Shown here: positions 1 through 10,676 of the stretch, one piece after another
Position numbering within the stretch: the stretch's first letter is position 1
Layout: each line of letters starts with the position of its first letter
Assembly (NCBI RefSeq): GCF_002211285.1
Contig: NZ_LOKX01000013.1
Location: 53,067 to 117,066 of the forward strand
Source: Rhizobium sp. R635
Lineage (GTDB): Bacteria > Pseudomonadota > Alphaproteobacteria > Rhizobiales > Rhizobiaceae
Direction of reading: 5' to 3'
DNA: 64,000 nucleotides
Translations under genes and position numbers: made by a program
The notes under the pieces: model-generated
What the model was told of the DNA's origin: nothing
The model's database searches: none
Seen by the model: the letters and a program-made list of their open reading frames with translations, nothing else

Positions 1-129
1 ATCCGGTTGCGTCGGCAGGCTCAGTCGCTGCCAATCTGATACGCTGTGCATGGATAATGAATTGAAAACGTTAAAAGCTGCTTAACCACGATTATTTACT
101 GTATTTGGCAGATATTCCTGAAGGAAAAA

Positions 130-239
130 CTAGAGCATGTCGCGCAAAAGTGTGCGGCGGTATTGCGATAACGACATGCTTAAAAACAAAGACTTAAAGC
201 GCAAGGAGCGAATCTGAAAGATCGCGACGCGCTTTAGGA
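130..239. repeat. Palindromic intergenic repeat, family 2, copy 1
   Basis: About 110 bp, nearly identical to 37003-37111. It has two hairpins joined by an A-rich linker. The first has arms GCATGTCG and CGACATGC, the second TAAAGCGC and GCGCTTTA. It resembles the palindromic (ABC-type) mosaic repeats scattered through rhizobial genomes; that family link is inferred. Confidence 0.8.
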
Positions 240-303
240 TCGCGTCGATAAGAATTCGGTCAGCAGCGGCCATATGCTCCGGCTGAACCAATCCGCATAA
301 CGA

Positions 304-330
304 AAAAGCCGGTGCTTGTGCACCGGCTTT
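304..330 (-). terminator. Intrinsic terminator of glmM
   Basis: Stem AAAGCCGGTG / CACCGGCTTT followed on the minus strand by a T-run, about 23 bp past the glmM stop codon. Confidence 0.85.
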
Positions 331-352
331 CGATAATCTGCTCTCACTGGGA

Positions 353-1705
353 TCAGGCGGCGGTGCGAACGTTCGAGATCGTGCCGATCAGCTCGTTGAC
401 GATGCGCTCGATCTGGGCGCGGTCGTCGCCCTCGGCCATCACGCGGATCAGCGGTTCGGTGCCTGAGGGGCGGATGACGAGGCGGCCGTTCCTGGCGAGC
501 TCGGCTTCGGCATCGGCGATCGCCTTCTGCACCTGGATATCCTCCAGAGGCTTGCCGCCGCTGATGCGGACATTGCGCAGGAGCTGCGGCACCGGCTCGA
601 ATCGGCGGCAGACCTCGCTGACGGTGCGCCCCGTGCGCTTGACCGCGGCAAGGATCTGCAGCGCGGCAACCAGGCCGTCGCCTGTCGTGCCGTAATCCGA
701 GAGCACGATATGGCCGGACTGCTCGCCGCCGACATTGTAGTTGTGCTGGCGCATATGCTCGACGACATAGCGGTCGCCGACCTTGGTGCGGGCAAGCGCC
801 ATGCCGCGATCGTCGAGGAAGCGCTCGAGGCCGAGGTTGGACATCACGGTGGCAACGATGCCGTTGCCGCGCAGCTGCTGGCTCTCGGCCCAGCTCTCGG
901 CGATGACGGCCATCAGCTGGTCGCCGTCGACGATCGAACCGTTCTCGTCGATGATGATGACGCGGTCCGCATCACCGTCGAGCGCGATACCGATATCGGC
1001 GCGGACCTCGTCGACCTTCTTCTGCAGCGCGACGGGGCTGGTGGAGCCGCAATTGAGATTGATGTTGGTGCCGTTCGGCTCGTTGCCGATGGTGACGACG
1101 TCGGCGCCAAGCTCCCAGAGCACGGCGGGCGCCACCTTGTAGGCAGCACCGTTAGCGCAGTCGATCGCAATCCTCAGGCCCTGCAGCGTCACGTCGCGCG
1201 GCAGCGTGCGCTTGGCATGTTCGATATAGCGGTCGTGAACGCCGTCGACGCGCTTGGCGCGGCCGATGTCGTCGGATTTGGCAAGCTGCGCGTTGAGGTC
1301 TTTTTCGAGCAGATCTTCGATCTCCGCCTCGATATCGTCGGACAGCTTGTAACCATCGGGGCCGAAGAGCTTGATGCCGTTATCCTCGTAAGGATTGTGC
1401 GAAGCGGAGATCATCACGCCGATATCGCAGCGCAGCGAGCGCGTCAGCATGGCGACGGCAGGCGTCGGGATCGGGCCGAGAATGAAGGCATCGAGGCCCG
1501 CGGCCGTGAAGCCCGCAACCATGGCGTTCTCGAGCATATAACCGGAAAGGCGCGTATCCTTGCCGATGACGACGCGATGGCGATGGTTGCCGCGGCGGAA
1601 GATCGTGCCGGCGGCGATACCGACCCGCATCGCGAGATCCGGCGTCATCGGGAAGACATTGGACTGGCCACGAATGCCGTCGGTCCCGAAATAGCGTCTT
1701 TTCAT
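353..1705 (-). CDS. glmM: Phosphoglucosamine mutase GlmM
   Basis: Converts glucosamine-6-phosphate to glucosamine-1-phosphate, the cytosolic step feeding UDP-GlcNAc for peptidoglycan and lipopolysaccharide. The 450-residue protein has the phosphohexomutase pattern: N-terminal YFGTDGIRG, the catalytic serine loop SASHNP with Ser102 (the phosphorylated residue in this family), the metal loop DGDADR at 243-248, and RPSGTEP near the C-terminus for phosphate binding. The start at 1705 is chosen because AGGAG lies 7-8 bases upstream and the family begins MKRRYFGT; an upstream in-frame ATG adds 14 unlikely residues. It lies downstream of ftsH on the same strand, but the strong hairpin at 1890-1931 lies between them, so it probably has its own promoter in 1706-1890. 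Confidence 0.97.
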   Translation of the reverse strand: MKRRYFGTDGIRGQSNVFPMTPDLAMRVGIAAGTIFRRGNHRHRVVIGKDTRLSGYMLENAMVAGFTAAGLDAFILGPIPTPAVAMLTRSLRCDIGVMISASHNPYEDNGIKLFGPDGYKLSDDIEAEIEDLLEKDLNAQLAKSDDIGRAKRVDGVHDRYIEHAKRTLPRDVTLQGLRIAIDCANGAAYKVAPAVLWELGADVVTIGNEPNGTNINLNCGSTSPVALQKKVDEVRADIGIALDGDADRVIIIDENGSIVDGDQLMAVIAESWAESQQLRGNGIVATVMSNLGLERFLDDRGMALARTKVGDRYVVEHMRQHNYNVGGEQSGHIVLSDYGTTGDGLVAALQILAAVKRTGRTVSEVCRRFEPVPQLLRNVRISGGKPLEDIQVQKAIADAEAELARNGRLVIRPSGTEPLIRVMAEGDDRAQIERIVNELIGTISNVRTAA

Positions 1706-1889
1706 CTGCACTCCTAAGCTTTCCGCGCGCCATTCAAGGCTGCGCATCGTTCCAAGCGATCTGGTCCCACCGGTCTGTCGTCAGTCCGGGAACCTTTGAA
1801 TCACACTTGCTTCCATTCATCGGGATGCCACAAAACATGAGCATCAGCACGTAAATTACCGAGAAAAATGATTATATCCCGTTACCAAT

Positions 1890-1931
1890 GAAAAAGGCCG
1901 GCTTTCCCTCGCGGGAAAGCCGGCCTTTTTC
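1890..1931. terminator. Strong intrinsic terminator after ftsH
   Basis: Nearly perfect stem with arms AAAAAGGCCGGCTTTCC and GGAAAGCCGGCCTTTTT around a short loop. A-run and T-run flank both sides, so it could work in either direction. It sits just past the ftsH stop. Confidence 0.9.
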
Positions 1932-1948
1932 GGAGTGATGCTGGCCGC

Positions 1949-3880
<1,932 letters not shown>

Positions 3881-3977
3881 CGAACTCCCCAGCACTGGAA
3901 CAGCCGCCTCATGGCGACCGTCTTATTTGGTTCTAACATAGGGTTGCGCCGTGCGATTGCCAAGGCGACACCCCAGG

Positions 3978-5456
3978 TCAGATGGTTTTTCCGTCAATAC
4001 TTCTTAAAGGCAGCCCCGCATAGGGCGCCGTTGCGAAAACCGCCGAAAGCCTGTCGGCAAAGATGAAATCAAATCGTGTCAAAAAGCGGTCGAAGGGTGC
4101 GAAATACGGCATCAGATCGATCGAGCGGGAGGATTCCGGAGCCAAATAGGCTCCTTCTGAGGATAAGGCGGGTGCCGAGGCGATTGCGCGGTTCCATGCC
4201 GACTTGGGAAGGTGCTGCATACTCTCCCTCATTCCCTTCCTCGGGCTTTGCCCGAGGGATGTCACAGGAATCCAGCCACCGCGCGTCTGGGCGGTGAACG
4301 ACTCAACGAAGCGCAAAGTGTCTTTTGCGCCCAAGGACTTGGGCGCGCTGCATTCCTGTGACAAGCACAGGAATGAGGGAGCGCGTGGAGTAGCGGCCTC
4401 GGCCTCTATCGACGTGGTCAACCCATTCCACACATAAAACCTCCCATCCCAAACCCCAGCCTTTCCCGGCCTCAACACCAGAGGCAATATCCCCCTGCTC
4501 TCCCGCGCCAGATAAAGCCCGTCACGCCGCAGATCGAACACCACCCTGCCGGCGGTCATCCGTCCCGGCTTACCGCCGGCGGCAAATGCCAGAATCCGTT
4601 CCATCTGTCCCCTGCCCGGCACAAATGGCTGGCCGCCGAACACAGCCGTCAGACGGCCGAGCGCATAATCGAGCACTGCACGATCCTCACGCAAACCACC
4701 AGGCGCTACCTGCCCAAGCAGGCCGCCATGAAGCATGAAGTGACGATCCAGCCATTTGGCGGCTCGGGACGACAGGGCCAGCCGCTCCTCCCAGGCCGCG
4801 CGAATATCCGTCTCCGCTGCCGCATCGGCAGGTGGCTGCCGGCGAACCCGAACGCGCTCGTACTTCTCATCCTCGTTGCTTGGGTCGTCGATCCAACCCA
4901 CACCCCGCTCCCGCAGGAAAGCGCGGATATCCGCTCGGGTGGAAAAAAGAAGCGGTCGTAAAATCCAGAATCGCCGGTCGAAGAGCACGGCGTCGGCGAT
5001 ACCGGATGAAACCTGCTCCGTTCGCATCCCGCGCATCTCAAGTGTTTCACGCTGGTCGTCGAAAGTATGGCCGGTGACGATGAGATCGGCGCCGAGCGCT
5101 TCCGCCGCCTCGGCCAGAAGTCCGTAGCGGGCTTCGCGGGCAGCTGCCATGATTCCGGTCTTCGGCTTTTCGCCCTGCCAGATCCTGACGGTATGGGGAA
5201 TGCCGAGCGACGCGCAAAGGGCTGCGATCTCTCGCGCCTCCTCTGCGGAGCCGGCGCGCAACGCATGGTCTACGGTCGCGGCGCATAGGGAAATTTCGGG
5301 ATGGGGTGCGGCCTTCACGGCTTCATCGAGAAGGAGAAGCAGGCCGGTGGAATCGCTGCCGCCCGATACCGCGACGAGAATGCGCGCGGGGCGTCGAAGC
5401 GAGAAGAGAAACTGGCGGATCGCCAGCCGAGGCAATGACGTGCCCTCCGCAGACAT
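3978..5456 (-). CDS. tilS: tRNA(Ile)-lysidine synthase TilS, carrying an in-frame repeat insertion
   Basis: Attaches lysine to C34 of the CAU-anticodon tRNA(Ile) so that it reads AUA; essential in most bacteria. The N-terminal PP-loop ATP site SGGSDS is at residues 31-36, followed by the N-type ATPase domain (LIVTGHTFDDQRET). The protein is about 492 residues. Roughly residues 359-411 are encoded by a palindromic repeat (4224-4381) that also occurs at 13647 and 50820. The frame stays open, and a plausible conserved C-terminus (PYFAPFDRFLTRFDF) follows. The start at 5456 (MSAEGTSLP) avoids overlap with cpoB, whose stop is at 5468; the longer frame would overlap it. The gene is probably functional, but the insertion lies in the C-terminal tRNA-binding part. 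Confidence 0.93.
   Translation of the reverse strand: MSAEGTSLPRLAIRQFLFSLRRPARILVAVSGGSDSTGLLLLLDEAVKAAPHPEISLCAATVDHALRAGSAEEAREIAALCASLGIPHTVRIWQGEKPKTGIMAAAREARYGLLAEAAEALGADLIVTGHTFDDQRETLEMRGMRTEQVSSGIADAVLFDRRFWILRPLLFSTRADIRAFLRERGVGWIDDPSNEDEKYERVRVRRQPPADAAAETDIRAAWEERLALSSRAAKWLDRHFMLHGGLLGQVAPGGLREDRAVLDYALGRLTAVFGGQPFVPGRGQMERILAFAAGGKPGRMTAGRVVFDLRRDGLYLARESRGILPLVLRPGKAGVWDGRFYVWNGLTTSIEAEAATPRAPSFLCLSQECSAPKSLGAKDTLRFVESFTAQTRGGWIPVTSLGQSPRKGMRESMQHLPKSAWNRAIASAPALSSEGAYLAPESSRSIDLMPYFAPFDRFLTRFDFIFADRLSAVFATAPYAGLPLRSIDGKTI
4224..4381. repeat. RIME-like palindromic repeat, copy A, inside tilS
   Basis: 158-bp member of the family also found at 13647-13789 and 50820-50962. Outer ends are CTCCCTCATTCC and GGAATGAGGGAG. 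Internal stem GCGCCCAAGGACTTGGGCGC. Its left-hand end differs from the other copies by carrying an extra hairpin, CCTCGGGC-TTT-GCCCGAGG. It is translated as part of tilS. It resembles rhizobial intergenic mosaic elements (RIME), but the name is inferred from memory. Confidence 0.85.
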
Positions 5457-5467
5457 GGCGGAAAGCG

Positions 5468-6457
5468 TTAGCAGGAGAGGCGCTTCTGTTCGCTCGCGAC
5501 CTTGCTTATGACGGCGCGTGAGGCCTTCGGATAACGCTTCGAGACTTCGCGCAGCGTCGCGCACGCCGTCTCGGTATTGTCGAGGGCGGCAAGCGACATG
5601 CCGAGCTTCAGGAGCATTTCGGGAGCCTTTTCCGATGTCCCGTATTTCTGATGCGCATTGAGGAAAGTCTTGGCCGCCTCATTGTACTTGCCCTGCGAAT
5701 AGAGCGCCTCGCCGAGCCAGAAATTGGCATCCGCCGCCCGCGCGCTGCTGGGGTAGCGGGTAATGTACTGCTCGAACTCCTGTTCGGCCGTGCCGTAATC
5801 GCCTGACAATACGTGGCCGTAGGCCGCCTTGTAGTGATCGGCCTCGCTGCCGAGCGAGGCGGTCTGCTGCGGCGTTCCACTGCTGGCATCGGGAAGCGGC
5901 GCGGAGCCGATGGTGGCGTTTTCATCCATGGTTTCGCCAACCTGGTTGCCGTTCTGATCGAACTCGATCGAACCCAGCTGCTTCGGCGGCTGCCCGAGCC
6001 CGGTATTGGCGGGCACATCGGTAGAGGGAGCCGTTTCGGCTCCCTGCGGTGCTTGGATCACCTTGGCGACATCGTCCCCGCCGGAAGCTGCCGGAGCGGT
6101 TTCGGTCTCGCTCTTCTTGACGGGTGTCTTGGCGGCACCGCCGCCGGAACCGGTCTTTTCGAGCTGCTGGAAGCGGAATTCATTGTCTTCCTGCTGTTTG
6201 CGGATCGTCTCCTGCATCTGCAGAAGCTGGAAGCTCATCTCCTCGATCCGGCCGTTCAACTGCCGCAACTGCTCTTCGAGCTGCTGCACGCGGACCTCCG
6301 CGTCGCCGCTCTGCACCTTGACAACAGGCGGCGCCGACTGGCTTTCCGCGGGTCGGCCGCCGAGATGCAGCCCAAAGAACGAGGCCGAATAGGCCACCCG
6401 TTCGCTCCCGGTCACAGCCGCGAGGCACAGCATGCCTGCCACGACAAGTTTCTTCAT
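5468..6457 (-). CDS. cpoB: Cell division coordinator CpoB / YbgF (Tol-Pal periplasmic protein)
   Basis: Periplasmic partner of TolA that links outer-membrane constriction to septal peptidoglycan synthesis. The 329-residue protein has a signal peptide at about 1-25 (hydrophobic core VVAGMLCLAAV). A heptad-rich coiled coil follows at about 52-101, matching the trimerisation domain of YbgF, then a low-complexity linker. The C-terminal third (about 205-325) has TPR-like repeats with alanine/tyrosine spacing such as YPSSARAADANFWLGEALY. It is the last gene of the tol-pal series, directly followed by tilS after 11 bases, so the two are probably co-transcribed. Confidence 0.94.
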   Translation of the reverse strand: MKKLVVAGMLCLAAVTGSERVAYSASFFGLHLGGRPAESQSAPPVVKVQSGDAEVRVQQLEEQLRQLNGRIEEMSFQLLQMQETIRKQQEDNEFRFQQLEKTGSGGGAAKTPVKKSETETAPAASGGDDVAKVIQAPQGAETAPSTDVPANTGLGQPPKQLGSIEFDQNGNQVGETMDENATIGSAPLPDASSGTPQQTASLGSEADHYKAAYGHVLSGDYGTAEQEFEQYITRYPSSARAADANFWLGEALYSQGKYNEAAKTFLNAHQKYGTSEKAPEMLLKLGMSLAALDNTETACATLREVSKRYPKASRAVISKVASEQKRLSC

Positions 6458-6616
6458 ATGTATCGTCCTGTCCCAGTGATTCTTCGTGCCTTAAGGCACG
6501 AACAGGAGATTTTTCCAATTGCTGTCAAAAAGCAACGGAGTCTGGCCAAAGTGTGGTCAAAAAGAAAAGGCGGCCCGCAAGGGACCGCCTCGTCAAGATC
6601 CGGCTTTTGCCGGGAT

Positions 6617-7153
6617 TTACATGCCGGCGCCGCCGAGAACGGTGACTGCGCGGCGGTTCTGCGACCAGCAGGAGATATCGTCGCAGACGGCGACCGGGCG
6701 TTCCTTGCCGTAGGAGATCGTCTTCATGCGCTGTGCCGGAACGCCGCGCGAAGCGAGGTAATCCTTGGCAGCGGCGGCACGACGAGCGCCGAGAGCCAAG
6801 TTATATTCGCGCGTGCCGCGCTCGTCGGCATGGCCTTCGACGGTGATCTGGTAGTTCGGGTAGCGGCCGAGCCACTGCGCCTGACGATCGAGCGTCTGCG
6901 AGGCATCGGCGCGGATCGACGAGGAGTCGGTGTCGAAGAAGATGCGGTCGCCGACATTGACCGTGAAGTCCTGGGCCGAGCCCGGCGTCGCAGCACCTGC
7001 ACCGAGGCCCATATCGCCGGCGCTGTTCGGCATGCCGCCGTTCTTCTTGTTGGCGCAACCCGCAAGCGCGAGACCGGCGACGAGCGCGATCATGACGGGG
7101 TTGCGGGCGAAATTCTGCATGCGGCTCATTGCCGGGGTGTGAATTCGGCTCAT
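6617..7153 (-). CDS. pal: Peptidoglycan-associated lipoprotein Pal
   Basis: Outer-membrane lipoprotein that binds peptidoglycan through an OmpA-like domain and contacts TolB and TolA. The 178-residue form has a lipobox LALAGC ending at Cys33, followed by NKK. An OmpA/MotB domain at about 70-175 includes the signature TVEGHADERGTREYNLALG. GGAG upstream supports the start at 7153; a second ATG at 7129 (MQNFARNP region) is possible and would still leave a lipoprotein signal. The family ORF extends further upstream, but those codons lie in an AT-rich, promoter-like region. It is followed by cpoB. Confidence 0.96.
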   Translation of the reverse strand: MSRIHTPAMSRMQNFARNPVMIALVAGLALAGCANKKNGGMPNSAGDMGLGAGAATPGSAQDFTVNVGDRIFFDTDSSSIRADASQTLDRQAQWLGRYPNYQITVEGHADERGTREYNLALGARRAAAAKDYLASRGVPAQRMKTISYGKERPVAVCDDISCWSQNRRAVTVLGGAGM

Positions 7154-7199
7154 GGCCGGGTCTCCTTGCGATTTCAGGGTTTCCGGACAGTAACCGCAC

Positions 7200-7231
7200 T
7201 CGGTTAACCGCCCCTCAAAGTTTATGGTTAA
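7200..7231 (-). promoter_or_regulatory. CtrA-like half-sites upstream of pal
   Basis: On the minus strand, TTAACCAT (7224-7231) and GGTTAACCG (7202-7210) lie 50-80 bp upstream of the pal start. TTAACCAT matches the recalled Sinorhizobium CtrA half-site, but no full TTAA-N7-TTAA pair is present. This is weak evidence alone, and is strengthened slightly by the better site before tolQ. Confidence 0.3.
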
Positions 7232-7304
7232 CAATTTACTGATTTGTCCCGTAGTCGCCCGGTTTTCATGATTCTGAGGCGACATGAAGGCATTGCCGCG
7301 CCTG

Positions 7305-8612
7305 CTACTCCAGAAGCGGCGACCAGGCCGGGTCGGAACCGTAGGTCGGCGTCTTGACGAGCTGCTCGTTGTAACCGGTCAGATCGATCGAATAGAGCTG
7401 CGGACCGCCTGCTCCTGCCGCCTGGCGGAAGAACATCAGCACGCGGCCGTTCGGCGCCCAGGTCGGACCTTCATTGTGGAAGCCGGTCGTCAGGATGCGC
7501 TCGCCCGAACCGTCCGGCTTCATCACGCCGATCGAGAACTTGCCGCCGGCCTGCTTGGTGAAGGCGATGAGATCGCCGCGCGGCGACCAGACCGGCGTCG
7601 AATAGGAGCCGTCCCCGAAGGAAATGCGGGTCTGGCCCGAACCGTCGGCGTTCATCACGTAGATCTGCGGCTTGCCGCCCCGGTCGCTTTCGAAGCTGAC
7701 GCGGGCACCATCCGGCGAATAGGAGGGTGACGTGTCGATCGCAGCCGTCGAGGTCAGGCGCGTCGTCGTGCGCGAGCGCAGGTCCATCGTGTAGATGTTG
7801 GAATTGCCTTCCTGCTGCAGGCTCATGATCACCTTCTGGCCATCCGGCGAAAAGCGCGGCGAGAAGGTCATGCCCGGGAAGTTGCCGACGACCTCGCGCT
7901 GCCCGGTTTCGAGCTGCAGCAGATAGACGCGCGGCTGCTGGTTGGCGAAGGACATGTAGGTGACTTCCTGCCGGCTCGGCGAGAAGCGCGGCGTCAGCAC
8001 GAGATCGCTGCCGTCGGTCAGCATGCGCACGTTGAAGCCGTCCTGATCCATGATCGCCAGCTGCCGCTTGCGCTGCTGCTTGGTGCCGGATTCGGAGACG
8101 AAGACGACGCGGGTATCGAAATAACCCTCTTCGCCGGTGATCTGCTTATAGATCGCGTCGGCGATGATGTGGGCGACACGCCGCCAGTTCTCCGGCTGGG
8201 TAAAGAACTGCTGACCGGTCATCTGCTGCCCGGCAAAAGTATCCCACAGGCGGAATTCGGCGCGAAGGCGGCCATCCGCTTCCTTGGTAACTCGGCCGGT
8301 GACCAGCGCCTGCGCATTGATGACCTTCCAGTCCTCGAAGCGCGGCGCGGCATCCGGATTGGAGATCTTTTCGATAAAGGCGGTCTTGTTGATCGGAGCA
8401 AACAGGCCGGAACGCTGCAGATCGGCGGCAATGACCTGCGAGACCTGCGCGCCTATGTCGCCCTGGAAGTCCGTCACCGCAATCGGCATCGGCTGGACAT
8501 TGCCTTTTCGAAGGTCGAGGGTGACCAACGCGTTCGCCGGCGTCGTAAAGGCTGCGACCCCAATCAGGCCTGCAATGACCATCAGAGCGCGGATGAGGGA
8601 ACACTTGACCAT
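7305..8612 (-). CDS. tolB: Tol-Pal translocation protein TolB
   Basis: Periplasmic protein that binds Pal and TolA during outer-membrane invagination. It has a signal peptide (hydrophobic run [14 protein letters not shown]), an N-terminal alpha/beta domain, then a six-bladed beta-propeller. Repeats of the form F-SPDG-K/R-V are visible ([60 protein letters not shown]). The start at 8612 ([10 protein letters not shown]) is chosen because AAAGG sits 10 bases upstream and longer starts run into the preceding gene's stop at 8635; 435 residues is normal for the family. Confidence 0.95.
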   Translation of the reverse strand: MVKCSLIRALMVIAGLIGVAAFTTPANALVTLDLRKGNVQPMPIAVTDFQGDIGAQVSQVIAADLQRSGLFAPINKTAFIEKISNPDAAPRFEDWKVINAQALVTGRVTKEADGRLRAEFRLWDTFAGQQMTGQQFFTQPENWRRVAHIIADAIYKQITGEEGYFDTRVVFVSESGTKQQRKRQLAIMDQDGFNVRMLTDGSDLVLTPRFSPSRQEVTYMSFANQQPRVYLLQLETGQREVVGNFPGMTFSPRFSPDGQKVIMSLQQEGNSNIYTMDLRSRTTTRLTSTAAIDTSPSYSPDGARVSFESDRGGKPQIYVMNADGSGQTRISFGDGSYSTPVWSPRGDLIAFTKQAGGKFSIGVMKPDGSGERILTTGFHNEGPTWAPNGRVLMFFRQAAGAGGPQLYSIDLTGYNEQLVKTPTYGSDPAWSPLLE

Positions 8613-8634
8613 ATCAAACAAGCCTTTCAGCATC

Positions 8635-9048
8635 TTATTGGGCAAAGCCGCTGGTGTCGAAGTTCAAAACGACTTCCTTCCAGACATCGTATTTTTCTTT
8701 CGGGAGCATGGTGAATGGCGCGGAACGCCGAACGGCGCGGAGGGCCGCAGCCGACAGTCTTTTCCGAGCGGCTTCGGTGCCGCCCGAAGCTGTTACCTTA
8801 GGTGAACCAACGATCGCGCCAGTCTTATCGAGCCACAGGTGGATAGTGATCACGACTCCGCCGTCGCTCGCCCGCACGGGAGGAACATTGAAGGAGGAAG
8901 CGATTGCGCGCTGCAAATCCACGGCCGACTTATCAGAGATCACCGCGTCGACCGGCTGCGCCAACACTTCAGGCGCACAAGCCAGAATCGTTCCGAGCAT
9001 GATGACGGCTGCAATAGACTTGTTGCCATGGGACAGGTCCATCAGCAT
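8635..9048 (-). CDS. Secreted stand-alone TolA C-terminal-domain protein
   Basis: A 137-residue protein with a predicted cleavable signal peptide ([21 protein letters not shown]) followed by one domain. That domain is clearly homologous to the C-terminus of the adjacent TolA: both share VVITIHLxLDKxGxIxGxPxVxxSGG, then a run of alanine/arginine, SAPF, then KYDVWxEVVLNF. It lacks the TolA membrane anchor and long linker. Its ATG follows the tolA TGA stop without a gap, so it is co-translated with tolA; an alternative ATG lies two codons in. The likely origin is a tandem duplication of TolA domain III. It may compete for or supplement TolA contacts with TolB/Pal. Function unknown. Confidence 0.85.
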   Translation of the reverse strand: MLMDLSHGNKSIAAVIMLGTILACAPEVLAQPVDAVISDKSAVDLQRAIASSFNVPPVRASDGGVVITIHLWLDKTGAIVGSPKVTASGGTEAARKRLSAAALRAVRRSAPFTMLPKEKYDVWKEVVLNFDTSGFAQ

Positions 9049-10194
9049 TCAGATCCCCATATCGCTGGGATGAAAGTTAAGGACAACCTCGTTCCACACG
9101 TCATACTTGTCCATCGGAAGCGTCGTACGGAACGAGGGAGCAGATTTCATCACGGCACGGTAAGCGCCACTTTCCAGCGCGCGGCGCGTTGCATCGGTGC
9201 TGCTTCCGCCGGAAGACTCGATGTCAGGCTGGCCGATAATGTTTCCATCTTTATCGAGCTTGAAATGCACCGTGATGACCATGCCGGAAAGGCCTTCCAT
9301 TCCCGGAGTGATAAGCCAGTTACCCTGGATCAAACCCTGTAGCGCATCTTGTTCGCTTTGGCTGAGCTTGGAACCGCCATTGCTCTTCTTCGCCCCCAGC
9401 GATGCCTCCTGCGTCGAACGCTTGGCACCGCCGGCGGAAGGATCGGTCTTATTCAGCAAGGCCGAAATCTCATCCGCGTTGAAATCGCTTTTCATCGAGG
9501 AGGCCGCTTTCGCCACTTCCTGCTTCTTGTCGGCCTTCTTCTTGTCCGTCGGCGCTTCCGCAGCCTTCGGCTCGTCCTGAGTCTTCTCCGGCGGCTTTTC
9601 GGCCGGCTTCTGCGGCTCCGGCGGCTTCACCTGCGGTTTTGCGACCGGGGTCGGCACATTGTCCGGCAGCGCCTCAGCTTCCGGCTTCGGCGGTTCTTCA
9701 GGCTTGGCCTGCTCTTCCGGCGGCTTTTCCTCCGGCTTCGGCGGCGTCACTTCGACAGGCTTCGGCGGCGGAATGGAAGCGACTTCCTTCGGCTGCTCGA
9801 CCTCGGTCTCTTCCTTGTTGACTTCCTTGACGTCGTTCGGCTTGGGATCGATCGTCGGCAGCGGTTTCTCGCTCGAATTCGCCGCCGCAGCTTCGCTGTT
9901 GCTGGGCTTGGCGTTCGGGACCGGCGGCGTCTTCAGATCGGCATTGTTGTCGCCGGCATTCTCCGCCGGCTGCGCGATCGGCGGCCGGGTCGTCGGCACA
10001 GGGGCTGACGTCTCCTTCTTCGGAGCCTTCTTGTCGCCTTGCTGCATCTGGGTAATGGATTCAACCGGCACGAGATCGACCGGCATCGCCTCGAAATCCT
10101 CCACCTTGAAGGATTCCGGCGCGCTCAAAGACACCATCGCCCAGGTGAGTACCAGGCAATGCAGAACAGCAGATGTGACGACGCTGGTCTTCAT
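9049..10194 (-). CDS. tolA: Cell envelope integrity protein TolA
   Basis: Inner-membrane protein that spans the periplasm and transmits TolQR energy to Pal/TolB. The 381 residues comprise a short N-terminus with one membrane helix (VTSAVLHCLVLTWAMVSL), a long Pro/Lys/Glu-rich segment (about 50-250) typical of the extended domain II, and a C-terminal domain III. Domain III includes MVITVHFKLDKDGNIIG and ends KYDVWNEVVLNFHPSDMGI. The proline-rich linker looks TonB-like, but the tolQ-tolR-tolB-pal context identifies it. It is 8 bases from tolR. Confidence 0.93.
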   Translation of the reverse strand: MKTSVVTSAVLHCLVLTWAMVSLSAPESFKVEDFEAMPVDLVPVESITQMQQGDKKAPKKETSAPVPTTRPPIAQPAENAGDNNADLKTPPVPNAKPSNSEAAAANSSEKPLPTIDPKPNDVKEVNKEETEVEQPKEVASIPPPKPVEVTPPKPEEKPPEEQAKPEEPPKPEAEALPDNVPTPVAKPQVKPPEPQKPAEKPPEKTQDEPKAAEAPTDKKKADKKQEVAKAASSMKSDFNADEISALLNKTDPSAGGAKRSTQEASLGAKKSNGGSKLSQSEQDALQGLIQGNWLITPGMEGLSGMVITVHFKLDKDGNIIGQPDIESSGGSSTDATRRALESGAYRAVMKSAPSFRTTLPMDKYDVWNEVVLNFHPSDMGI

Positions 10195-10202
10195 TTTGAG
10201 CG

Positions 10203-10658
10203 CTATTGGTCCTTCTTCTGCTGCGTCACCAGGCCGATATTCTTGAAACCGGCCCCCTGGATGCGAGCCATGACGTCGGCGATGACGCCGTAGGGCGCCG
10301 TTGCATCGCCGCGCACGAAGATACGTTCGTTATAACCGGTGGTCGCGATCGCCTCGAGCTTGGCGGCGATCTCGGCTGCCGGGATCGGCGTTTCCTGCAG
10401 GAACACTTCGCCGTCGTTCTTGACCGAAATCGTGATCGGCTGCGTCTCGGAATTCAGCGCCTTGGCCTGCGTTTCCGGCAGGTCGATCGGCACGCCGACC
10501 GTCATCATCGGTGCAGCCACCATGAAGATGATCAAAAGCACGAGCATGACGTCGACGAGCGGCGTCACGTTGATTTCGGAGATCACGGCCTTGTTCCGAC
10601 CGCCGCGACGGCGGCGTCCGCCGCCCCCGCCGCCATTGCCTCCAACAGCCATACCCAT
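10203..10658 (-). CDS. tolR: TolR (ExbD/TolR family proton-channel subunit)
   Basis: Works with TolQ to couple proton motive force to TolA movement. The 151-residue protein has a glycine/arginine-rich cytoplasmic N-terminus and one membrane helix (VDVMLVLLIIFMVAAPMM). The helix carries the essential membrane aspartate in NVTPLVDVMLVLL, followed by a periplasmic domain. CGGAG lies 9 bases upstream of the start at 10658. Only 18 bases separate it from tolQ. Confidence 0.95.
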   Translation of the reverse strand: MGMAVGGNGGGGGGRRRRGGRNKAVISEINVTPLVDVMLVLLIIFMVAAPMMTVGVPIDLPETQAKALNSETQPITISVKNDGEVFLQETPIPAAEIAAKLEAIATTGYNERIFVRGDATAPYGVIADVMARIQGAGFKNIGLVTQQKKDQ

Positions 10659-10676
10659 GTCAGAATACTCCGTTGG

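Larger units (their letters stand above)
1..352. other. Non-coding stretch downstream of glmM
   Basis: No convincing gene is seen. The stretch holds an AT-rich segment (about 50-125), a palindromic repeat (130-239) and the glmM terminator (304-330). Whatever lies upstream of position 1 cannot be judged. Confidence 0.6.

Noticed and set aside
4180..4400. tilS frameshift or pseudogene
   Set aside because: The frame is open through the repeat and a plausible C-terminus follows.
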